NCBI RefSeq assembly: GCF_009677585.1
Contig: NZ_WKYV01000001.1
Span: 129,001 to 193,000 of the forward strand
Length of the DNA: 64,000 bases
Direction: 5' to 3'
Origin: Lactonifactor sp. BIOML-A5
Lineage (GTDB): Bacteria; Bacillota; Clostridia; Lachnospirales; Lachnospiraceae
The number at the start of each line of letters is the position of its first letter. Position 1 is the stretch's first letter. Shown here one piece after another: positions 24,899-33,525 of the stretch. The position numbers were made by a program, and so were the translations under genes. The notes beneath the pieces are model-generated. The model was not told the DNA's origin. It worked only from the letters and a program-made list of their open reading frames with translations, and ran no database searches.

Positions 24899-26131
24899 TT
24901 ATGCTTTTATGTTCTTCTTTCCCATCCGGTTTATAATAAGTGCAAATACAATACCCAACACAGCGAAGAGGATAATCGCTCCGAATACGAACTTAAATCC
25001 TGCAGCTCCCGGATTGCTGTCAATCAGTTTGCCGAGTATCAGATTCATATATGCGTCCGGCAGGAAACCGATGGCACAGATAATACCGGTTGCAGTTCCG
25101 GTAAATTCTTTTGGAACCCCGGCCTCCCCCATAGTTGCAAAGTAAATTCCACGGATTGCATACATAACCGTCGCAAATGCGATCACTGTCACAATGGCAG
25201 GTATCAGCATACTTGATTTTCCCGGAATAACCAGGAGGAGTGCTGCAAAAACAATCTCTACTACAAATAATCCCATAACCATTTTAGAATAAGAGCTGGT
25301 TTTGTCTGCGATTTTACCCATAATAGGCGCGCTGAATATACCAATTCCGTAGCTTCGGATGGTAGCCACGATCCCGGCTGTAACGGTGGTCATTCCGAAT
25401 ATAGTTGTCAGGTATGTAGTTGTATATTCTGATGCAACCTGGGCGCTGTAAGCACACATTACAAGGAGAGCCACAATCCAGATCCCCGGGATCTTTAACA
25501 CTTTGACATAGTCGGCAAAGGTTGCAGATGTGCGTGCTTCTTCTTTGCTCTTTTTTGGAAGAAGGAGCCACATAGCGATGGTCAGTAAAGTGTAAACAAT
25601 ACCGTAGAACAGCAAAACGTAACGAAGAGGCTGAGCCGTTGTGACAAAGTGATTAAACACTGCCAGAGCTGCAAAATTAATCAGAACGCCTGCCGCGGCG
25701 CGGATTCCCTCACTATAGCCAAAGATAGAACCCTGCTCATTGTCATCCGCAAGAATACGGATGGCCTTTACTGCTGATACCCAAAATATTACATTCGAAA
25801 ATGCAAGTAAAAACTGGATTGCCATAAGTCCTGTCAGAGATGGAATCGTCGCATACCAGAAGGTCAGCGCCGCCAGCATCAGGTTGGATCCAACCAGCAT
25901 CTTGCGGTTGTCAAAACGATCTGCAAGAATACCTCCGGGGATATAGATAATCATTTTCGTAATTGAGTAAACACTCATGATAGTTCCTACTTGTGTGTTG
26001 GTCAGCTTAAATTCTTCCACCAACGCATCGTAAAACACGGTTTTCAAATATGGGACACGGTAAATCAGACCCGCTGATATAGTAACCACAAAAAATGCAA
26101 TCCATTTGTGTTGCTTATTCGTATTTCCCAT
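24899..26131 (-). CDS. MFS transporter
   Basis: Major facilitator protein of 410 residues with 12 predicted membrane segments. The loop 2-3 motif appears as GGILADRFDNRKMLVGSN near residue 65. Substrate unknown. It lies between the ADP-forming acyl-CoA synthetase and the SSF transporter in the amino-acid oxidation operon, 45 bp upstream of the latter. A role in amino-acid uptake or organic-acid export is suggested only by location. Ribosome binding site GGAGG. Two different transporters in one catabolic operon suggests one for substrate and one for product. Confidence 0.88.
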   Translation of the reverse strand: MGNTNKQHKWIAFFVVTISAGLIYRVPYLKTVFYDALVEEFKLTNTQVGTIMSVYSITKMIIYIPGGILADRFDNRKMLVGSNLMLAALTFWYATIPSLTGLMAIQFLLAFSNVIFWVSAVKAIRILADDNEQGSIFGYSEGIRAAAGVLINFAALAVFNHFVTTAQPLRYVLLFYGIVYTLLTIAMWLLLPKKSKEEARTSATFADYVKVLKIPGIWIVALLVMCAYSAQVASEYTTTYLTTIFGMTTVTAGIVATIRSYGIGIFSAPIMGKIADKTSSYSKMVMGLFVVEIVFAALLLVIPGKSSMLIPAIVTVIAFATVMYAIRGIYFATMGEAGVPKEFTGTATGIICAIGFLPDAYMNLILGKLIDSNPGAAGFKFVFGAIILFAVLGIVFALIINRMGKKNIKA

Positions 26132-26156
26132 CTACATACCTCCTTGGGTTCTTGTA

Positions 26157-28244
26157 CTATTGCTCTTTAATAACCAAAGCATCCGCAAGTGCAACCCCTT
26201 CTCCTTCGGGGTACACAAACAGTGGGTTGATATCCAGTTCCTTTAAGGATTCCTTCTGGGCAACCGCATATTCGGAAATCTTAACAATAAATTTTGCCAG
26301 AGCATCCACATCACATTTTTTACTGCCCCGGTATCCGTTCAACAGCTTATAGCCTTTCAGAGATTCTATCATGCTTCTGGCTTCCTGTTCATTCAGAGGC
26401 GCAGGATAAAGACTTACATCTTTAAAAACCTCCACAAAGACGCCCCCGAGCCCGCACAGAATCATTGGTCCGAACTGGGGATCCGCATTTACCCCGATGA
26501 TCATCTCCACTCCCTGGGGAAGCATGGACTGAACCAATACACCGTCGATTCTGGCGTCCGGACATTTCTCCTTTACACTTTCCATAATCTCCTGGTAGGC
26601 AGCCTCCAGCTCCCCGGCATCTTGGAGATTCAGCTTCACTCCCCCCACATCACTCTTATGCAGAATATCCGGAGATGCAATTTTAGCCACAGCCGGATAA
26701 GAAATGCCTGGGGCAAAGTCTCTTAGTTCCTCCTTTGAGCTTACAATAGCTTCCGGGGGGACAGGTACCCCTGCCGCTGCCAGTTCGCATTTGCTGTCAT
26801 GTTCGCTTAACGCTGTCCTGACTTTTTCTTTCTTCTGATTCTCCAGTATTGCCAAATCTAAAATATGTTCTTCCGGTTTATATTTCACAAAATCCATGAG
26901 ATATTTCAGAAGCTTGAAGCCGCAGCCTGTGGCTGGCAGGATAGGAACTCCTGCTGCTTCCAGCTTTTCACGTACCATCTTATCCCTGGATGAGTTAAAG
27001 AAACTCATAACCGCAACAGGTTTCTTCTTTTTTCCGGCTGCAATCACCATGCCGTCTGACATGGGCTGAATCACGTCTTTCGGACCGTGCTCCGGGAGAA
27101 TCGTCTGGCCGCACAATACCATCCCTATCGAGGGATCTTCCATAATGGCCTGAATGACTGCCGCATACTTTTCTCCGTCATGGGCCAGGGTGGCAGACAT
27201 GTCCAGAGGGTTGGCCGGTGTGGCATAATCCGGCAGAAGCTCTCTTAGCTTGTCCATTGTCTCAGGAGCAAATTCAGGATATTCCAGCCCCAGCAGAGTT
27301 CCTGTATCTGCGCACACTCCAGTCTCTCCCCCTGAAAGACACATGGCCGAAAGTCCTGTATTCTCCGGAATCATAGGCAGTACACTGAGCATATGGCACA
27401 TCTGTACCAATTCCTCAATATCATCCACACGAATTACACCGAATTTTTTAACAATTGCATCAAACGCTTTGTCTGACCCTGCGAGACTGCCTGTATGAGA
27501 AGCCGCCAGAGCACTCCCCTTTGAGGTTTTTCCTACCTTCAGGATAACCACCGGCTTTCTGGCCAGAGCTGCCTGCTTCAGAACCTCTTTGAATTTTACA
27601 GGATCTTTAATTCCTTCCATATAAAGGCCGATCACTTTGGTATCTTCATCTTTTATGAGGAACTCCAGATAATCCTCAATGCGGATACAGGTGCTGTTCC
27701 CGCTGGAGATAAGATAGGAAAAATTCATATAGGTAATCTGCATCATATTCAGGCAGATTTTTCCCGACTGGGATATAATGGCCACATTTCCCTTTCTCGC
27801 CTCACCAGGCACCAGCATTCCAAAGGCAAAGATTTCGTCCAGATTGTTGATGAATCCGGCACAGTTTACCCCCATAACCGCCATATCGAGTTTTCTGCAG
27901 AGCTCCCGAAGCTGGCCTTCGCTTTCCTTGTCACCGGTTTCTCCATACCCGCTGGCGTAGACAACCGCCGCCTTACATCCGTATTCAGCTGCCTCCTCAA
28001 GGGCTGACGGCACTACTTTTTTATTCACAATGAGCACGCACATGTCTATTTTTTCAGGGATTTCCCCTATACTTTTATAACATTCTTTTCCCAGAACTTC
28101 CTCTCTTTTGGGATGAACGAAATAAACATGCTCTTTTATCTTTGTTTTCAGCAGATTGCTGCAGGTGGACAGCCCGAATCCGGGCTTGTCCGTTGCTCCA
28201 ATCACAGCAATACTTCTAGGGCGCAGTAATTTTGTCAGTTCCAT
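26157..28244 (-). CDS. ADP-forming acyl-CoA synthetase (fused alpha-beta)
   Basis: Makes ATP from acyl-CoA: acyl-CoA + ADP + Pi gives acid + CoA + ATP. The 695 residues carry an N-terminal CoA-binding domain (PRSIAVIGATDKPGFG near residue 9), the ligase domain with phospho-His in SHTGSLAGS near residue 249, and a C-terminal ATP-grasp domain (about 465-690) with the second His in LHKSDVGGVKLNL. It is a fusion of the alpha and beta subunits that are separate in Pyrococcus. It follows the 2-oxoacid oxidoreductase genes by 4 bases, so its substrate is most likely the acyl-CoA they make (isovaleryl, isobutyryl or arylacetyl), not only acetyl-CoA. Confidence 0.9.
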   Translation of the reverse strand: MELTKLLRPRSIAVIGATDKPGFGLSTCSNLLKTKIKEHVYFVHPKREEVLGKECYKSIGEIPEKIDMCVLIVNKKVVPSALEEAAEYGCKAAVVYASGYGETGDKESEGQLRELCRKLDMAVMGVNCAGFINNLDEIFAFGMLVPGEARKGNVAIISQSGKICLNMMQITYMNFSYLISSGNSTCIRIEDYLEFLIKDEDTKVIGLYMEGIKDPVKFKEVLKQAALARKPVVILKVGKTSKGSALAASHTGSLAGSDKAFDAIVKKFGVIRVDDIEELVQMCHMLSVLPMIPENTGLSAMCLSGGETGVCADTGTLLGLEYPEFAPETMDKLRELLPDYATPANPLDMSATLAHDGEKYAAVIQAIMEDPSIGMVLCGQTILPEHGPKDVIQPMSDGMVIAAGKKKKPVAVMSFFNSSRDKMVREKLEAAGVPILPATGCGFKLLKYLMDFVKYKPEEHILDLAILENQKKEKVRTALSEHDSKCELAAAGVPVPPEAIVSSKEELRDFAPGISYPAVAKIASPDILHKSDVGGVKLNLQDAGELEAAYQEIMESVKEKCPDARIDGVLVQSMLPQGVEMIIGVNADPQFGPMILCGLGGVFVEVFKDVSLYPAPLNEQEARSMIESLKGYKLLNGYRGSKKCDVDALAKFIVKISEYAVAQKESLKELDINPLFVYPEGEGVALADALVIKEQ

Positions 28245-28248
28245 AGGC

Positions 28249-28788
28249 TCACTCCTTTGCTACATAGTCATAACCTGCCTGAAATGCCGCAAGATTACTC
28301 TCATGGAACTGTGGCTTCTTCGCAAAGTAATGTTTGATTCCTTCTTCATAGCATTCTTTGCCAAAAAGATCTGTACATGCCGCCAGAGCCCCGATAATGC
28401 AGATATTCGTTCCTCTGGAATAAGAAATCTTTTCACATACCTCCGTAGCCGGAATTTCCACTACCCTGATGTCTCCTTTTCTAGGTACATCCTTTACAAT
28501 AGAAGAATTAACCAGGATAATCCCGTCGTCTTTCATCTGAGGCAGAAACTTGTCTATAGAAGGCTGATTCATGGCAACTAAAATATCTATCTTCTTGACA
28601 AAAGGACTGCCGATCAGCTCATCACTGATTTTAACGGTACAATTGGCTGTTCCCCCGCGCATCTCCGCACCGTAAGAAGGAATCCAGGTGACCTCTTTAT
28701 CCTGCATCGCCCCGATATGAGCGATAATCAGACCTGTTGTCAGAATACCCTGACCTCCGAAACCTGCAAATACAAATTGTTTCTCCAT
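28249..28788 (-). CDS. 2-oxoacid:ferredoxin oxidoreductase, gamma subunit
   Basis: Gamma (POR-type) subunit of 179 residues, carrying the CoA-binding domain of the complex. The start FAGFGGQGILTTG is the family signature; SYGAEMRGGTANCTV and AMNQPSIDKF follow. Its ATG overlaps the stop of the beta gene by one base, indicating coupled translation. It belongs to the four-gene set delta-alpha-beta-gamma. Separate subunits of this size are typical of 2-ketoisovalerate or 2-oxoglutarate oxidoreductases. Confidence 0.92.
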   Translation of the reverse strand: MEKQFVFAGFGGQGILTTGLIIAHIGAMQDKEVTWIPSYGAEMRGGTANCTVKISDELIGSPFVKKIDILVAMNQPSIDKFLPQMKDDGIILVNSSIVKDVPRKGDIRVVEIPATEVCEKISYSRGTNICIIGALAACTDLFGKECYEEGIKHYFAKKPQFHESNLAAFQAGYDYVAKE

Positions 28789-29531
28789 TACTGGTCACCT
28801 CCCTTTGCAAATTCACCCAGAGGATAATACTGGATAACTTCTTCCCCGATTCTTCTCATAGATTCCTCCGGTGTCATATGCCAGTTTGTGGGACATGGGG
28901 AAAGTATCTCAACACAGGAGTAGCCTTCGCCTGCCATCTGAGCGGCAAACGCCTTTTTGATATAAGATTTTGCCTTCATAATATGCGGGGCATCATGAAT
29001 AGATCCTCTAGCCATATAAGCAGGTTCAAAGCTTTTCAGCACTTCCATAAGATTCAGAGGCATGCCGGATACTTCAGGGTCTCTTCCTTTCACAGAGGTA
29101 GTTGTTTTCTGTCCCACAAGAGTGGTAGGGGACATCTGCCCTCCTGTCATTCCGTAAACGCCGTTATTTACAATAATCTGGGTGATTTTCTCTTTTCTCT
29201 GCGCGGTATAGATCGTCTCTGCGATACCGATAGAGGCAGCATCCCCGTCCCCCTGGTAGGTAAGAACCAGCTTTTCAGGTCTGCAGCGCTTAATGGCGGC
29301 TGCTGCTGCGGAGGCTCTTCCGTGAGGAGACTGCAGCAGATCAATGGCAAGTGTCCGGTTTGTCAGACAGCTGCACCCAACTGCCAATACGCCAATGGTA
29401 TCCCTGTCTATATCCATTTCATCAATCACTTCCGCAATGAGCCGCAATACAAGTCCGTGGCCGCATCCCGGGCAGAAGCTGTTTGCCGCATAAATACTTC
29501 TTGGTATTTCTCTCTCTTTTACTGCTGCCAT
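28788..29531 (-). CDS. 2-oxoacid:ferredoxin oxidoreductase, beta (thiamine diphosphate) subunit
   Basis: A 247-residue TPP-binding subunit. CPGCGHGLVLR is near residue 20; the TPP/Mg motif is GDGDAASIG through IVNN (about residues 98-125). NGVYGMTGGQMSPTT follows, as in KOR/VOR enzymes. It carries out oxidative decarboxylation of the 2-oxoacid, with electrons passed to the ferredoxin-like delta subunit. The alpha stop is adjacent and the gamma start overlaps by one base. Confidence 0.93.
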   Translation of the reverse strand: MAAVKEREIPRSIYAANSFCPGCGHGLVLRLIAEVIDEMDIDRDTIGVLAVGCSCLTNRTLAIDLLQSPHGRASAAAAAIKRCRPEKLVLTYQGDGDAASIGIAETIYTAQRKEKITQIIVNNGVYGMTGGQMSPTTLVGQKTTTSVKGRDPEVSGMPLNLMEVLKSFEPAYMARGSIHDAPHIMKAKSYIKKAFAAQMAGEGYSCVEILSPCPTNWHMTPEESMRRIGEEVIQYYPLGEFAKGGDQ

Positions 29532-30602
29532 TTAGAATGCCTCCTTTCTTGTTCCGGCACGAATTTCGTCTACAATCCGGAGAATCTCTTCCTGATCAGC
29601 GATGACCCTGCCGGAGGGATAAGCGTATACCGGTGTCCCCTGTGCATAAAGAGCTACATCTTCCACCATCTGTCCGCATGCATTCATCTCAACGGCCAGA
29701 TAAGCTTTTACGGTTTTGTTTGTCTTGTGAAGCGCTTTCTTCGGGAACGGCCAAAGAGTGATGGGACGGATCATTCCCAGCTTCACCCCATTTGCCCTGG
29801 CTGCCTTTACAGCGCCCCGGCATACTCTGGATGTGATACCATAGGCTACAAGAATAATCTCCGCATCCTCGGTCTCCACTTCCTCCCACATTTGTTCATT
29901 CTCCTCCATGACAGAATAACGGTCGCGGATATGGGGATCATACTCTGTATATTTAAAGTCATAGTAAATCCGGTCAGTCATCTTTCTTCCGTTGGGATAC
30001 GTATCATCTTTTCCCTTCAGCGTCCACTCAAATTTATTGGGATCGTGCTCTTTTCCCTCAGGGAGCTTTACGGATTCTGCCATCTGTCCGATGGCGCCGT
30101 CGCTGAGTATGATAACAGGTGTTCTGTATTCCTCTGCCTTGTCAAAAGCAAGAATGGTGTAATCCACGTTTTCCTGTACGGAAGAAGGTGCATAAACTAA
30201 GGTCTTATAACCGCCGTGTCCTCCGCCTTTAACTGCCTGGAAATAATCCCCCTGTCCCAGAGTAATATTTCCCAGACCGATGCCGTAGCGCATAACATCT
30301 ACAATGACTGCAGGCAGCTCCATAGAAGATATGTAGGAGATTCCCTCCTGCTTCAGGCTGAATCCCGGTCCCGAAGAACTTGTCATAGCCCGGAATCCCG
30401 TTGCCGCTGCCCCCAGCACCATATTAATGCCTGCCAGCTCTGATTCCGTCTGCACAAACTGCCCTCCCACTTCCGGCAGCCTGGTTGAGAGATATTCCAG
30501 AATCTCTGTCTGAGGTGTGATGGGATAGCCGGCAAAGAACCGGCAGCCTGCTAAAATAGCAGCCTCAGCCAAAGCATTATTCCCCTTCATTAATGTTCTC
30601 AT
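29532..30602 (-). CDS. 2-oxoacid:ferredoxin oxidoreductase, alpha subunit (VorB-like)
   Basis: A 356-residue alpha subunit. MKGNNALAEAAILAGCRFF and GYPITPQTEILEYL at the start are typical, then FVQTESELAGINMVLGA and MTSSSGPGFSLKQEGISY. Overall length and these blocks fit the subunit usually named 3-methyl-2-oxobutanoate dehydrogenase VorB, the branched-chain 2-oxoacid enzyme; 2-oxoglutarate or aryl-pyruvate specificity cannot be excluded from sequence alone. It overlaps the delta-subunit gene by 4 bases. Confidence 0.9.
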   Translation of the reverse strand: MRTLMKGNNALAEAAILAGCRFFAGYPITPQTEILEYLSTRLPEVGGQFVQTESELAGINMVLGAAATGFRAMTSSSGPGFSLKQEGISYISSMELPAVIVDVMRYGIGLGNITLGQGDYFQAVKGGGHGGYKTLVYAPSSVQENVDYTILAFDKAEEYRTPVIILSDGAIGQMAESVKLPEGKEHDPNKFEWTLKGKDDTYPNGRKMTDRIYYDFKYTEYDPHIRDRYSVMEENEQMWEEVETEDAEIILVAYGITSRVCRGAVKAARANGVKLGMIRPITLWPFPKKALHKTNKTVKAYLAVEMNACGQMVEDVALYAQGTPVYAYPSGRVIADQEEILRIVDEIRAGTRKEAF

Positions 30603-30811
30603 GCCGGTTGCACCTCCTCATTTTTGATTGTTATTACATAATCAGGACATACCGTATAGCAGATTCCGCATCCGATACATTTATCCTGGTCTACTTCCAC
30701 CACTGCGTACCCCTTGCCGTTGATTTCCGAAGACACGGACAGCGCCCCCTGTTTGCACGCCCGGATACAATAACCGCAGGATTTGCAGTTTTCCTTTTTT
30801 ATGACAACCAT
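30599..30811 (-). CDS. 2-oxoacid:ferredoxin oxidoreductase, delta (2x[4Fe-4S]) subunit
   Basis: A 70-residue ferredoxin-like subunit with two CxxCxxCxxxC motifs: CKSCGYCIRACKQG (about residues 9-22) and CIGCGICYTVCPD (about 46-58). It relays electrons from the TPP site to free ferredoxin. First of the four oxidoreductase genes, 76 bp after the dehydrogenase gene, with an AGGAGA box. Confidence 0.93.
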   Translation of the reverse strand: MVVIKKENCKSCGYCIRACKQGALSVSSEINGKGYAVVEVDQDKCIGCGICYTVCPDYVITIKNEEVQPA

Positions 30812-30887
30812 AATTACCTTCTCCTTTCCTGCAGCCCGCCTGTCCGCCTTGCGGGGACAGACCGGCTGCTGTTTGCCTGCCGGTTAA

Positions 30888-32030
30888 CTAGCACTCCGGC
30901 TCGTCCTGGGTGTCTGGTTCGAATATTTCCAGAGCAATATCTCTTTGATATCTGCCTGTGGCTTTTGAAATCTCGAAGATTTTAGCAACATTTCTTCTGC
31001 AGAGTGCATCAATATCATGAATTACATTTTCTGCGGTAGGTTCGATCACTCCAAAGGTGATGGTGTAGAAGAAACGTACAGCACCCAGATTTGCAATGAA
31101 GTCAGGTACAATCTGAATTCCTCTTTCATGAAGGCCCGGATCTGCGGAAGCGGCTACCGGAATATTTGCGCCTTCACAGATAAGCTTTGCCTTTACTTTA
31201 TCTACATTGCTGCCGTTGATGACATCTTCCAGAGCTACTGGAACCAAGATATCACAGGGCACATCCATCCATGCGGAGTTCGGCATTACCTCCCAGGAAG
31301 GATCGAATTTAGACTGGTCCATCTCGCCTCTCGGCAGAACGTTTGCTATAAGACTTTCTACGTCCAAACCATCCTTGCAGTATACAAAGCAGTTTGCATC
31401 TGCAATACCCACGATCTTATAACCCAGCTTATGAAGCCTGTGGGTACAGCTGAGACCTACACATCCAAATCCCTGGATTACAACGGAAGCTCCGGGTTCT
31501 CCGCCCATCTGTTTCCATGCCTCATCTCCTGAAACAGCAACACCGTATCCGGTGGTCAGGTCATTGAGCAGGAATCCGTCGTAGTGGCTCTGCAGGAGTT
31601 TTCTTACATTTTCCTGGCCTTTAGCTATGATAGGATTATTTCTCATAGACTTTGTCATGGGACGTCCCATTCCCAGCTCATCGAAGATCCGGTATACGTC
31701 CTCATACTTCGTCCCCAGGTCAGAACCCATTGCCAGTCCTGCATCGATGTATGGCCTCATGGCAATGATAAATCTTTTTAACACATCAACAGCATCCGGT
31801 GCTTTGTAGTCATATACGATTCCGGCCTTTGCACCGCCCTGCCAGGTATTCTCGCAGGCTTTCCTTTTGTAGGCCATTGCCTCTGCCAGACGAATTACCT
31901 CTTCTCTCGTCACTGTGGGATGCATTCTGATTCCGCCTCCGGAATACCCTTTTGCCAGATTAAACACACATAACCAACCCTTAGCGTCTGTTTTTGTATC
32001 GTTCCACTCAATTAAAATATAAGGTCTCAT
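30888..32030 (-). CDS. Amino-acid dehydrogenase of the Glu/Leu/Phe/Val superfamily
   Basis: NAD(P)-dependent oxidative deamination of an amino acid to its 2-oxoacid. The 380 residues have the catalytic-Lys region MAYKRKACENTWQGGAKAG near 70 and a Rossmann domain with GFGCVG near 195. The Asp segment reads GSDLGTKYEDV, which resembles Leu/Phe/Val dehydrogenases, whereas the true GDH at 10626 has [10 protein letters not shown]. The start at 32030 follows ATAGGAGG. First gene of the eight-gene operon; its product would feed the 2-oxoacid oxidoreductase. Specificity (branched-chain or aromatic) is inferred. Confidence 0.85.
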   Translation of the reverse strand: MRPYILIEWNDTKTDAKGWLCVFNLAKGYSGGGIRMHPTVTREEVIRLAEAMAYKRKACENTWQGGAKAGIVYDYKAPDAVDVLKRFIIAMRPYIDAGLAMGSDLGTKYEDVYRIFDELGMGRPMTKSMRNNPIIAKGQENVRKLLQSHYDGFLLNDLTTGYGVAVSGDEAWKQMGGEPGASVVIQGFGCVGLSCTHRLHKLGYKIVGIADANCFVYCKDGLDVESLIANVLPRGEMDQSKFDPSWEVMPNSAWMDVPCDILVPVALEDVINGSNVDKVKAKLICEGANIPVAASADPGLHERGIQIVPDFIANLGAVRFFYTITFGVIEPTAENVIHDIDALCRRNVAKIFEISKATGRYQRDIALEIFEPDTQDEPEC

Positions 32031-32086
32031 ACCCAATCCTCCTATTGTTTTTTCTCCTGTTCTATTGCATGTATTGGCCAATTCTA

Positions 32087-32139
32087 TTGCAAAAGAAGCA
32101 ATTTCAGGCTATAATATTAGAAAATAGCATAAATGGAAA
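32087..32139. promoter_or_regulatory. Divergent promoters with overlapping -10 boxes
   Basis: Plus strand: TTGCAA (32087-32092), 17 bases, TATAAT (32110-32115). Minus strand: TTTCCA (32139-32134), 17 bases, TATTAT (32116-32111). The two -10 elements occupy the same 7 bases. TTCTATTGCA occurs twice (32060 and 32082), 22 bp apart, and TTAGAAAA/TTTTCTAA form an inverted repeat across the minus -35. These are candidate regulator sites. Confidence 0.55.
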
Positions 32140-32270
32140 AACTTTTTTCTAACATCTATCCCCATGTGAGACATTATATCAATTTTTACTCATTTTTCAA
32201 CATTTTCGCTCTTACTTTTGTGGATAGTATCTAAAATAAAAACGCACTGTCTATGAGGAGGAAGTTAAAA

Positions 32271-33524
32271 ATGTTTAATGAACCCGTGATTTTTGGCCGT
32301 TTTCTGGTGAACTCAACCCAAGGCCGGGAATACTTTGAGATTTACAAAAAAATTTCTCCCGACAGCAATCAGTACAAGTGTATTGAACGCACTCATACTG
32401 CCCTGGGACAACATTTTCTGGATTTTTTAGAATACAGCGATGAGGCACTGCCCCCCATTGTATCCCACTACAATAAAGTCTTCAAATATCTGGATAAAGA
32501 TTACCTGGACCAGAAAAAAATACATACTACAATGGGATTTATTCACGATATTTATAATAGTTTATCCGCGGTTCATCCCTTTTGGAAATCCACTTTTTAT
32601 CTAAATCCGGTACTATCAAACTACAAATGGTATGAGTTCTATTACTTCAGGGAGTATATGAATTACGACGCTTCAGATATGACAGAGGCGGACAGGGACA
32701 GCAAAATGCAGCATTACTGGGATCAGGTACGAAGAAGCATTATGCATGAGCTGAAGGAACTGGAAGAGTTTCTGAACTTCATCTCCTCTATGCGAAATGC
32801 CGTTACCTTCTGCCTGGATTACTCCAGCTTTCCGGAATTTTCTAAACTGCACACACAACAGAGAGCATACCTGTACCAGTCACATTTTGATTCAAATTTT
32901 ATGCGGAATCAGACAATCCAGAGCATCTTTAACCTGAGCGACCGGGCCAGCGCCATGGATCCGGACCGTCTGATCTCCTTCTCTGACAACAACGAAGTTA
33001 TGGTAAGCAGTATCATATCCAACGCAAATTATTACGAGCTGATCAAAAAATCGAAGACAGCACTGGATTTCTCAGCATTAGCTGCTTCCGTAGAAAAAAC
33101 ATCCATTGAAACCACTACGAATCTGGATATTACAACCCTGGAGGACATCAGCACCATCTGTCTCTATACTTTTTCTCTTTTGGTTTCCAATAATGTTCAC
33201 GTAAGGCCCTGCAAAAACTGCGGGAGGCTCTTCTCCCCGTATAACCGAAAGGATGAACTCTATTGTTCCAGGATACAGGCGAATTCTAAAACCTGCCGGG
33301 AGGATTACTACGACAAACAGATACATACCGATGAATTGATTCGCTATTATCGTACTGCATACAAAAGGGAAAATGCGAGAAAACAGAGAAATATTGTGAA
33401 CAAACCATCCTCTGAAAAGGAGTTTATTCAGTGGACAAAAAAGGCAAAAAAAGCATTGGAAAAAGCAAAAAAAGGTGATATTTCTTTCGAAGAATTCAAG
33501 AAAATATTAGATCGGGAGGGGTGA
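32271..33524 (+). CDS. Uncharacterised protein with C-terminal Cys motif (DUF6076-like)
   Basis: A 417-residue cytosolic protein, function unknown. The start at 32271 is set by GAGGAGG; the ATG at 32253 overlaps that box. About 310 N-terminal residues are helical and rich in aromatic residues with no recognised domain. Then comes a probable zinc site: CKNCGRLFSPYNRKDELYC, a further Cys about 10 residues on (KTCRED), and a Lys-rich, likely helical tail. This tail resembles DUF6076 proteins of Lachnospiraceae. It is divergent from the amino-acid oxidation operon, with overlapping promoters, so a regulatory role is possible but unproven. Long 5' leader of about 150 bases. Confidence 0.6.
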   Translation: MFNEPVIFGRFLVNSTQGREYFEIYKKISPDSNQYKCIERTHTALGQHFLDFLEYSDEALPPIVSHYNKVFKYLDKDYLDQKKIHTTMGFIHDIYNSLSAVHPFWKSTFYLNPVLSNYKWYEFYYFREYMNYDASDMTEADRDSKMQHYWDQVRRSIMHELKELEEFLNFISSMRNAVTFCLDYSSFPEFSKLHTQQRAYLYQSHFDSNFMRNQTIQSIFNLSDRASAMDPDRLISFSDNNEVMVSSIISNANYYELIKKSKTALDFSALAASVEKTSIETTTNLDITTLEDISTICLYTFSLLVSNNVHVRPCKNCGRLFSPYNRKDELYCSRIQANSKTCREDYYDKQIHTDELIRYYRTAYKRENARKQRNIVNKPSSEKEFIQWTKKAKKALEKAKKGDISFEEFKKILDREG

Positions 33525-33525
33525 T

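Noticed and set aside
28737..30200. 487-codon plus-strand open frame antisense to the oxidoreductase genes
   Set aside because: It lies wholly opposite the beta and alpha subunit genes, has no ribosome binding site, and its translation has no coherent domain; it is a shadow of codon bias.
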